Assembly (NCBI GenBank): GCA_945957245.1
Contig: CAMFLD010000189.1
Span: 1 to 5,965 of the forward strand
Reading direction: 5' to 3'
Source: an uncultured Flavobacterium sp.
GTDB lineage: Bacteria; Bacteroidota; Bacteroidia; Flavobacteriales; Flavobacteriaceae
DNA: 5,965 nucleotides
The notes beneath the pieces were generated by a model, which was not told the DNA's origin, did no database searches, and saw nothing but the letters and a program-made list of their open reading frames with translations. Each line of letters starts with the position of its first letter. Position 1 is the stretch's first letter. The translations under genes and the position numbers were made by a program. This document shows, piece after piece, positions 1-5,112 of this stretch.

Positions 1-60
1 ACGTGCCAGACTTAGGATCTGGTGCCGCAAGGCGTGTAGGTTCGAGTCCTATTACCCGCA
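1..60 (+). tRNA. tRNA-Leu(UAG), 3' part (5' end lies outside the window)
   Basis: This is the 3' portion of a leucine tRNA reading CUA-type codons. The anticodon stem CCAGA (6-10) pairs with TCTGG (18-22) around the loop CTTAGGA, giving anticodon TAG at 13-15. A long class II variable arm follows (about 23-35, GCC/GGC stem closed by a GCAA loop), which is diagnostic for Leu or Ser tRNAs. The T arm is GTAGG / TTCGAGT / CCTAT (36-52), and the 3' acceptor strand is TACCCGC (53-59) with discriminator A60. The next bases are CAG, so CCA is not encoded and must be added after transcription. The acceptor 5' strand and most of the D arm are missing because the window starts inside the gene. Confidence 0.95.
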
Positions 61-63
61 CAG

Positions 64-102
64 AAATCCTCAGCTTTTTTAAGTTGAGGATTTTTTATTT
101 TA
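64..102 (+). terminator. Rho-independent terminator of the tRNA-Leu unit
   Basis: A near-perfect 12-bp stem (65-76 with 81-92, one G-T wobble, extended by A64-T93) closes a TTTT loop. It is followed by a T-run, TTTTTT A TTTT, through 101. It begins four bases after the tRNA, so it ends the tRNA transcript. The outer stem and the T-tract are the same as in the minus-strand hairpin at 4003-4041. Confidence 0.9.
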
Positions 103-350
103 GCTATTCTTGTTTTTGTTTTTTTCTTACCAAAATATTCTTTACCTTCGATAGAGAAAGACTAAAATACCACTTCAGTAGTCTCAGTGATTTTCACCTA
201 ATTAAGATTTTATCATAAAATAGATTATCAGCTGAAAATTAGCATTGTTTTTGTGCATAAAATAATAAGTCAAAACCCTGTCAATATAATCAACTTAAAT
301 CAAGAAAGGGTTTCAGTGCTATTTATATTATTAACCGTAAATAAAAACCA
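103..350. other. AT-rich intergenic region without a recognisable gene
   Basis: About 250 bases separate the tRNA terminator from the M15 peptidase gene. I see no credible coding frame on either strand. TAGCATTG at 240-247 resembles the Bacteroidetes -7 box (TAnnTTTG) but has no TTG at the right distance upstream, so I do not call a promoter. A 7-bp inverted repeat (AAACCCT at 273-279, AGGGTTT at 307-313) encloses 27 bases and may be a weak leader structure. The promoter of the downstream gene should lie here. Confidence 0.6.
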
Positions 351-827
351 ATGGACACACCAACCAAAAACCAAATTGCAAAACTCCATCCTTCTGTAAG
401 GAATGAAGTAACTGCCATCATCCAGGAATGTGATACCGCTTTAACAGGTAGGGCAAAAGTAAGAGTTACTCAAGGACTGCGAACCTTTGCCGAACAGGAT
501 GCCCTATACCAGCAGGGAAGAACTACGCCGGGTAAAAAAGTAACCAATGCCAAAGCCGGACAGTCCGTACACAATTATGGCTTTGCGGTCGATATTTGCC
601 TAATAATAGATGGCAAAACAGCCTCTTGGGAAACGACAAAGGATTGGGATAATGACCAAATCGCCGATTGGTATGAATGTGTTAAAATATTTGCCAAATA
701 CGGTTGGGAATGGGGAGGCAACTGGAAAACATTTAAGGATTTACCGCACTTTGATAAACGGGGATTCAATCAGTGGCAACAACTTGCCAAACTAAAACAG
801 GATAAAAACGGCTATGTTATTATATAA
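351..827 (+). CDS. M15-family (VanY / endolysin-like) peptidoglycan peptidase
   Basis: This 158-residue protein is a probable zinc peptidase that cuts peptide stems of peptidoglycan, as an L-Ala-D-Glu endopeptidase or a D-Ala-D-Ala carboxypeptidase. The M15 hallmarks are present in order: the RVTQGLRTFAEQDALYQQGRT region (38-58), the SVHNYGFAVD motif (72-81) with presumed zinc ligands H74 and D81, and EWGGNWKTF...DLPHF (120-134) with third ligand H133 and acidic D130 at the usual catalytic position three residues before it. The length and the WGGxW signature fit the M15C group of phage endolysins and CwlK-like enzymes. There is no signal peptide, membrane segment or wall-binding domain, so the product should stay in the cytoplasm unless a holin or other route releases it. 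The ATG follows an A-rich leader (GTAAATAAAAACCA), normal for flavobacteria. Family assignment is firm; exact bond specificity and any phage origin are inferred. Confidence 0.9.
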   Translation: MDTPTKNQIAKLHPSVRNEVTAIIQECDTALTGRAKVRVTQGLRTFAEQDALYQQGRTTPGKKVTNAKAGQSVHNYGFAVDICLIIDGKTASWETTKDWDNDQIADWYECVKIFAKYGWEWGGNWKTFKDLPHFDKRGFNQWQQLAKLKQDKNGYVII

Positions 828-995
828 AAGCAACTTTTGAAGCAATAGCGATTAATTAATGGTTGCAACCAAATGATGCTGCTGTGATTAGTTAATAATA
901 ATGTTTACAGTTTATTAATATTGACTGTTTTAAATCCTGAAAATTGATTTATTTTTACCGGGTCAAATGTCATTTGATTAAACTTAAACATTCTA
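828..995. other. Intergenic region with abutting palindromes and no clear terminator
   Basis: This stretch lies between the M15 gene and the coiled-coil membrane protein gene on the same strand. Two perfect 10-bp palindromes sit end to end at 851-870 (ATTAATTAAT, then GGTTGCAACC). No strong terminator follows the M15 gene; only a 5-bp AAAAG/CTTTT hairpin overlaps its stop codon. Cotranscription of the two genes is therefore possible. Confidence 0.5.
944..976 (+). promoter_or_regulatory. Weak candidate promoter for the coiled-coil membrane protein gene
   Basis: TTG at 944-946 is followed, after 22 bases, by GTCATTTG at 969-976. That keeps the TTTG half of the Bacteroidetes -7 box (TAnnTTTG) but lacks the leading TA. 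Transcription would start about 12-15 bases before the ATG at 996. The match is partial and may be chance. Confidence 0.22.
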
Positions 996-1769
996 ATGAA
1001 AGGGAAGAAGCTTATGATTACTGCAATTGTGGCGTTTTTGGGATTTGTTTTGCTGGCGTTTTCCGTATACCTGCTTTATAAAAATACCAGTAATTCCATT
1101 TCTGCTAACAAACAGAAGGAATTGGATGAAGCCATAAAACAAATCGAAGTGCTGAATGCTGAAATCATTCAAAAAGACAAGATAGTTGAAGAAACTGAAC
1201 AAAAAATAAAAAGCTTAAAATCGGATTCTTTCAGCCAGTCAACCGGTCAAAATCTGCCTATAGTGGAAATTGTCGATAATGATTTGAGTGAAGGCAATTC
1301 TTCTAATGAAGGAGGGAAGAAAGTCCACAAGCTGATGTACCATCACCAAATCCGGTTTTACCTGCTTAATATTGGCAAAAACTCACTCAAAGATGTTATT
1401 TTCTCAGTAAAGGATGATTATAACGATAATGAGAATAAAGACAAAAAGAAAAAAGCCAAATCTTCACCAACCAAAGTAGAATACATGAGTAAAAAGGTTG
1501 ACAATGACGAACTGGGAAGCTACCAGAACATTGAGGTCAATACCCTTAACCTAAAATCCAAAAAGCTGATTTATACGAGCAACCTTCCGGCAAGCTTTGG
1601 GGTGGCAGATTACGAATACCACCTGGTGATTGAATGGAGTCAGGGATTCTACCAGATGAAAGTAAAGATTGAAGAGCTAAACGGAAAACTGAGTTACAAT
1701 TATGAATTCTTCGATGTAGACGGAAATCCAATTGATTTTAAAAGTATGGAAAGCCGCATAGCAAACTAA
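996..1769 (+). CDS. Single-pass membrane protein with coiled coil and beta-rich periplasmic domain, unknown function
   Basis: I do not recognise this 257-residue protein. Residues 1-6 are basic (MKGKKL) and 7-28 form one hydrophobic segment without a cleavage or lipobox motif, so it is most likely an uncleaved inner-membrane anchor with the rest in the periplasm. Residues about 38-76 are heptad-like and rich in Lys, Glu, Ile and Leu (KELDEAIKQIEVLNAEIIQK), a coiled coil that suggests oligomers. After a Ser/Asn/Gly linker (77-108), residues about 110-245 have alternating strand patterns and the motif LLNIGKNSLKDVIFSV (123-138), which looks like an Ig-like beta-sandwich strand pair. A highly charged loop (about 140-156, DYNDNENKDKKKKAK) interrupts it. 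The M15 peptidase gene lies 168 bp upstream on the same strand and a shared role in the envelope is possible but unproven. M7 is an alternative start, but the full form keeps a proper basic N-terminus. Confidence 0.8.
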   Translation: MKGKKLMITAIVAFLGFVLLAFSVYLLYKNTSNSISANKQKELDEAIKQIEVLNAEIIQKDKIVEETEQKIKSLKSDSFSQSTGQNLPIVEIVDNDLSEGNSSNEGGKKVHKLMYHHQIRFYLLNIGKNSLKDVIFSVKDDYNDNENKDKKKKAKSSPTKVEYMSKKVDNDELGSYQNIEVNTLNLKSKKLIYTSNLPASFGVADYEYHLVIEWSQGFYQMKVKIEELNGKLSYNYEFFDVDGNPIDFKSMESRIAN

Positions 1770-1773
1770 AAAT

Positions 1774-1809
1774 AAAAGCCCCAATAATTTGGGGCTTTCT
1801 TTTTATTTT
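1774..1809. terminator. Bidirectional terminator between convergent genes
   Basis: AAAGCCCCAA (1775-1784) pairs with TTGGGGCTTT (1789-1798) around a TAAT loop. On the + strand it is followed by CTTTTTATTTT; on the - strand the flank reads ATTTTTAGTTT. It starts six bases after the membrane protein stop codon. Its T-tract covers the stop codon of the convergent DUF885 gene (1803-1805), so it can end both transcripts. Confidence 0.88.
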
Positions 1810-3569
1810 CCGGTTTCAATCCAATTGTTGATATTTTTTTCCAAAAGTGCCAATGGAACTACACCCGAGCCCAATACTTTTTGGTGGAAAACCTTGATGT
1901 CGAATTTATCCTTCATCTTATCCTGAGCTTTTTTACGCAGTTCCAGTATTTTCATCTGACCCATTTTATAGGATAATGCCTGTCCGGGAATAGCCATGTA
2001 ACGCTCAATTTCGGTGGTGATGCCTTCTTCGCTTTCAGCCTCATTTTCTAAAGAATATTTTATAGCCTGCTCACGAGTCCAGCCTTTGCTATGGATTCCG
2101 GTATCGACTACCAAACGGACAGCTCGGTGCATTTCATTGCCCAGCATTCCAAAATATTGGTACGGATCTTTGTAAAGTCCCAGTTCTTTTCCTAAGCTTT
2201 CAGTATATAAAGCCCAGCCTTCACCATAAGCACCAAACCAGTTGAATTTCCTGAAATCCGGAAGTTCTTTATTTTCCTGTTGCAACGAAATCTGAAAATG
2301 ATGTCCCGGAATCGCCTCATGCAGGAACAAATCCTCATCACCATAACAGTTATAGGTTTTTACATCCGGAATCGGGACATAGAAAGTCCCCGGACGGCTG
2401 CCATCTGCTGAACCCTGATTGTATTCTGCCGACGCCGATTTTTCTCTGAAAGCTTCCGTTCTTTTAATCTGGAAAGGACATTTTGGCTGTAATGAGAATA
2501 GTTTGTCAACATTAGGTTTAATCACACTGTAAATTCTTTCAAAATTGGCAATCACATCTTCCGGTTTTTTGAAAGCCATCAGTTCCGGTTTCTTCCTCAC
2601 ATATTCGAAAAACTCATTGATGGTACCTTTAAAACCAACCTGTTCTTTAACTTTTTCCATTTCGGCCTTAATACGTGCTACTTCCTTTAATCCCAGTTCA
2701 TGTATTTCTGCCGGAGTTTTATCTGTCGTAGTCCAGAATTTCACATAAGTTTGGTAAAGTGCAGCTCCATTGGGTAAGCTTCCAATTCCGCTTGTTGTTC
2801 TCGATGCAGCAAGGTATTCGTTCTTTAAAAAAGAAGTCATCTTTTTGAACTGTGGCTCCAGCTTCTCTTTAATTACCGCAGTGTAGTCTTTTTTCAGGTT
2901 GTCTTTTTGTTCCTGTGTAAAATCAGCAGGGAAATTTTTAATGGTTGAATAGAAGATATTGTCTTCAACATTTGGCGTTACCATACTTTCAAACTGTGGA
3001 ATTACTTTTACAGTCAATGCTTTAGGAAGCACAATGCCTTTGTCAATTCCTTTTTTCATATAAACCATTGCTGAATCCATCCATACGGCATACAAGTCCA
3101 TTCTTTTGAGGAAGTTTCTATAATCTTTTTCCGTTTTGAATGGTTGTGCACTCGTTCCGCCTGCAAATTGGCCCAAAGTCAGGTTGGTTCCCCAAAATTG
3201 CTGTATCGGCATGTAATTGGTATTGTATTTCAGTAAATCCTTGCCAACCGAAATCTCCCATTTGATGATGTCATAACTGTTTTTTTCTTCATTGGTAAGG
3301 GCTGTAGTATCAATAGTGGCCAGTTCATTTTCATATTTATCATAAAAAGCAGCCTGTTTTTTACGATGAGAATCAGTCATTTCAAAGACCAGTTTGTCAT
3401 TGTATTCGTTTTGGCCGTTTTGTGTAGCGCTTAGAGGGTCTAAGGCATTTTTGTCATCAAAATAAGCCTTGGTGATGGCAGTGAAATCCTGCGCCTTCTT
3501 TTCGGATTTGCAGTTTACTGCCAATATTGACAGAAGAATAACTGCAGGTAAAAGTTTTAAGTTTTTCAT
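1803..3569 (-). CDS. DUF885 family metallopeptidase-like lipoprotein
   Basis: This 588-residue protein belongs to the DUF885 family of predicted zinc peptidases, probably acting on peptides outside the cytoplasm. The active-site signature HEAIPGHH (417-424) is a HExxPGHH variant of the gluzincin HExxH motif; H417, E418 and H423 or H424 are likely catalytic or zinc-binding. GEGWALYTE (449-457) would supply the third, Glu ligand. The family blocks MHRAVRLVVDTGIHSKGWT (482-500) and AIPGQALSYKMGQ (526-538) are intact, and the length is normal. I chose the ATG at 3569 over one 36 bases upstream: it gives a clean lipoprotein signal (MKNLK, hydrophobic core, LAVNC with lipidated C20), whereas the longer form adds 12 residues before the signal. 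Asn at -1 of the lipobox is atypical for enterobacteria but seems tolerated in Bacteroidetes. The SnoaL-like gene ends 66 bp upstream with no terminator between them. The substrate is unknown. Confidence 0.9.
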   Translation of the reverse strand: MKNLKLLPAVILLSILAVNCKSEKKAQDFTAITKAYFDDKNALDPLSATQNGQNEYNDKLVFEMTDSHRKKQAAFYDKYENELATIDTTALTNEEKNSYDIIKWEISVGKDLLKYNTNYMPIQQFWGTNLTLGQFAGGTSAQPFKTEKDYRNFLKRMDLYAVWMDSAMVYMKKGIDKGIVLPKALTVKVIPQFESMVTPNVEDNIFYSTIKNFPADFTQEQKDNLKKDYTAVIKEKLEPQFKKMTSFLKNEYLAASRTTSGIGSLPNGAALYQTYVKFWTTTDKTPAEIHELGLKEVARIKAEMEKVKEQVGFKGTINEFFEYVRKKPELMAFKKPEDVIANFERIYSVIKPNVDKLFSLQPKCPFQIKRTEAFREKSASAEYNQGSADGSRPGTFYVPIPDVKTYNCYGDEDLFLHEAIPGHHFQISLQQENKELPDFRKFNWFGAYGEGWALYTESLGKELGLYKDPYQYFGMLGNEMHRAVRLVVDTGIHSKGWTREQAIKYSLENEAESEEGITTEIERYMAIPGQALSYKMGQMKILELRKKAQDKMKDKFDIKVFHQKVLGSGVVPLALLEKNINNWIETGK

Positions 3570-3635
3570 GGTTGATGGTTTATTGCGTAAAACTATTAGT
3601 TTCAATTTAGAAAAAATGTTACTGAAAATATAAAA

Positions 3636-3998
3636 TTAGCCGTGGTAAACCCTTGAAAAGATAATTTTACCTTCCTTGATTTCAAGTACTTCGGCAACCC
3701 GCATATTTTCTTCATTTTCAACACTACGGATGTATTCCATAAAAACCCTATCATCATTAGAAGTCAATGAGGTTACTTTGTAATGAAGCGAAGGCAGCCT
3801 ATCAAAAGCATCCTGCCACCAGCTGCGAAGTGCTTCTTTTCCGCTTACTAAACCTTTGGTTTCCGGATGGCGGATTTTTAGTTTAGGACTGAAATGCTCT
3901 GCCTCATCATCATACAAAGACAGTAATTTTTCAAGATTGTGGGCATTAAAGGCATCAAACCAAAGATGCGCAATCGACAGGTTTTTTTCGCTTGACAT
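3636..3998 (-). CDS. Small NTF2-like / SnoaL-like protein
   Basis: This 120-residue protein matches the SnoaL-like branch of the NTF2 fold, a cone-shaped alpha+beta barrel used by small enzymes and ligand-binding proteins. The opening helix and first strand read AHLWFDAFNAHNLEKLLSLY followed by DDEAEHFSP (10-38). The GKEALRSWWQDAFDRLPSL segment (53-71) is the typical second helical region, and the end EVLEIKEGKIIFSRVYHG (103-120) is the usual last strand pair (family pattern: xGKIxxxRxY). No signal peptide is present, so it should be cytoplasmic. Catalytic residues cannot be assigned and the substrate is unknown; most members are annotated only by fold. The ATG follows a terminator-type hairpin by just a few bases, which is odd for a gene on the same strand. 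It may be cotranscribed with the DUF885 gene downstream, but no functional link is evident. Confidence 0.85.
   Translation of the reverse strand: MSSEKNLSIAHLWFDAFNAHNLEKLLSLYDDEAEHFSPKLKIRHPETKGLVSGKEALRSWWQDAFDRLPSLHYKVTSLTSNDDRVFMEYIRSVENEENMRVAEVLEIKEGKIIFSRVYHG
3656..3685 (-). promoter_or_regulatory. Candidate promoter for the DUF885 gene inside the SnoaL-like gene
   Basis: On the minus strand TTG (3685-3683) is followed after 19 bases by TATCTTTT (3663-3656), a 7 of 8 match to the Bacteroidetes -7 box TAnnTTTG at the expected spacing. It lies in the last codons of the SnoaL-like gene and would give a leader of about 80 bases to the ATG at 3569. Because it overlaps coding sequence, a chance match is possible. 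Confidence 0.33.
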
Positions 3999-4002
3999 AA
4001 AT

Positions 4003-4041
4003 TAAAATAAAAAATCCTCCCATATCCATAGGGGAGGATTT
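4003..4041 (-). terminator. Terminator of the pseudouridine synthase gene, abutting the SnoaL-like start codon
   Basis: Read on the minus strand, AAATCCTCCC (4041-4032) pairs with GGGAGGATTT (4021-4012) around a 10-base loop and runs into TTTTTTATTTTA. It begins 17 bases after the stop codon of the pseudouridine synthase gene. The T-tract ends only a few bases before the ATG at 3998, so it could also act as a leader attenuator of the SnoaL-like gene. Confidence 0.85.
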
Positions 4042-4058
4042 GTAAATATACTTGTTTT

Positions 4059-4949
4059 TTAGATATTCTTCAGGTTAATGATTTCCTGTTCGGTAAGGAA
4101 ACGCCAGTTCCCACGAGGCAGGTTCTTTTTGGTAAGGCCTGCAAAGGAAACCCGGTCAATTTTCAATACATTGTAATGAAAGCTTTCAAAAATAGAGCGT
4201 ACAACTTTAACATTGGCAGTTCTTAGTTTAAGGCCTATTTCGGTTTTTGGTTCGTTATCAATATAGGATATTTCATCGATGAAAAGACGATGACCGTCAA
4301 GTGTTACACCGCCGGCAATTTTTTCAAGGTCTTCAAATTTTAGGTTTTTGTCTAATGTAACCTGATAAATTTTAAATGATTTTTGGTTCGGAAGACTAAA
4401 TTTACGAATCATGTCAGTATCATTTGTGAAAACCAATAAACCCGTTGTGTTTTTATCCATTCTGCCGATAGGCTGTATTTTGGCAGTAGTTGCAGATCGT
4501 ACTAATTCCAATACATTTCTAAAATTGGCATCTTCTTCGTTGGAAGTAGTAAAGTTTTTGGGTTTGTTCAATAAAATGTATTCTTTTCGTTCCGGAGTCA
4601 ATACGGCACCATCGAAGTTCACCACATCTCCCGGTTTTACCTTGTAACCCATTTCGGTAACGACTTCCCCATTTACCTTTACATTTCCGGACTGAATATA
4701 AATATCTGCATCACGGCGTGAACAAACACCCGAATTGGAAATGTATTTATTCAAACGGATGTCATCCGATTTTAATGGTTTAGGTGAATTTTGAAAGGTT
4801 TTTGCCGGTTTTTTTGAAGCCTCAGATTCTGTCTTTTTTTTGGGTTTTTGAGAACGTTTCGGCAATGCCGGCTTAGGTTTGTTTGAGTTAGATCTTGAGC
4901 TGTTTGGCCTTGAACCACCTCGTTTATTATTGCCACCTTTATTTTCCAT
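4059..4949 (-). CDS. RsuA/RluB-family rRNA pseudouridine synthase with S4 domain
   Basis: The 296-residue product should convert a specific uridine in ribosomal RNA (probably 23S) to pseudouridine during ribosome assembly in the cytoplasm. Residues 1-60 are a low-complexity basic tail rich in Lys, Pro, Ser and Asn, a common addition in Bacteroidetes homologues and a likely disordered RNA-contact region. An S4 RNA-binding domain follows (about 64-112: IRLNKYISNSGVCSRRDAD, then GNVKVNG). The catalytic domain starts at EYILLNKPKNFTTS (123-136) and holds GRMDKNTTGLLVFTND (162-177), in which D165 is the catalytic Asp. The C-terminal stretch (242-284) is recognisable by LDRVxFAGLTKKxLPRGxWRxL-type residues, but the usual GRNRxVRR segment is replaced by TANVKVVRS (244-252). 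The target uridine cannot be told from sequence. A perfect -7 box lies upstream and a terminator downstream, so it is likely its own unit. Confidence 0.92.
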   Translation of the reverse strand: MENKGGNNKRGGSRPNSSRSNSNKPKPALPKRSQKPKKKTESEASKKPAKTFQNSPKPLKSDDIRLNKYISNSGVCSRRDADIYIQSGNVKVNGEVVTEMGYKVKPGDVVNFDGAVLTPERKEYILLNKPKNFTTSNEEDANFRNVLELVRSATTAKIQPIGRMDKNTTGLLVFTNDTDMIRKFSLPNQKSFKIYQVTLDKNLKFEDLEKIAGGVTLDGHRLFIDEISYIDNEPKTEIGLKLRTANVKVVRSIFESFHYNVLKIDRVSFAGLTKKNLPRGNWRFLTEQEIINLKNI

Positions 4950-4999
4950 AATACTGAAATTTTACTTCGCAGTTCGATTCATGTGAACTTTTTGCGTTG

Positions 5000-5030
5000 C
5001 AAAGATACATTTTTAAAAGCTATAAAACCA
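5000..5030 (-). promoter_or_regulatory. Bacteroidetes-type promoter of the pseudouridine synthase gene
   Basis: CAAAGATA at 5000-5007 reads TATCTTTG on the minus strand, an exact match to the Bacteroidetes sigma-A -7 consensus TAnnTTTG. About 20 bases upstream, TGG stands in for the -33 TTG, so that element is weak. Initiation near 4993 would leave a leader of roughly 45 bases before the ATG at 4949. Confidence 0.7.
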
Positions 5031-5112
5031 TCAGTTGTCTTAAGCCTGCTATTTCAGGTCAAAGAATATACAGGGAATCTGACCCAATAAAATTTGGCAA
5101 TGCTAAAGGTTG

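Noticed and set aside
1..60. Search for a second copy of the tRNA 3' end as an integration scar
   Set aside because: No repeat of the T-arm/acceptor sequence was seen elsewhere in the window, so an att site cannot be supported.
3..218. Open frame on the + strand across the tRNA and its terminator
   Set aside because: It reads through a clear tRNA and hairpin, and its translation is Phe/Ser-rich with no family features.
273..313. Inverted repeat AAACCCT ... AGGGTTT upstream of the M15 gene
   Set aside because: Only 7 bp with a 27-base loop and no T-tract; too weak to call a riboswitch or terminator.
575..795. Frames on both strands inside the M15 gene (575-769 minus, 610-795 plus)
   Set aside because: They overlap a gene with clear M15 motifs and show no recognisable protein features of their own.
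826..838. AAAAG CAA CTTTT hairpin at the end of the M15 gene
   Set aside because: A 5-bp stem made mostly of A-T pairs and not followed by a T-run; unlikely to terminate.
993..1202. Minus-strand frame opposite the start of the membrane protein gene
   Set aside because: An antisense shadow of the hydrophobic and coiled-coil coding sequence; no promoter or family signal.
2545..2748. Plus-strand frame inside the DUF885 gene
   Set aside because: It lies opposite conserved DUF885 coding sequence and its translation has no recognisable features.
4411..4647. Plus-strand frame inside the pseudouridine synthase gene
   Set aside because: It covers the catalytic motif of the real gene on the other strand; a shadow frame.
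5058..5090. GGTCA ... TGACC inverted repeat and small CCTG/CAGG hairpin downstream of the UbiA-family gene
   Set aside because: Stems are 4-5 bp and lack a following T-tract on the minus strand, so they do not make a credible terminator.
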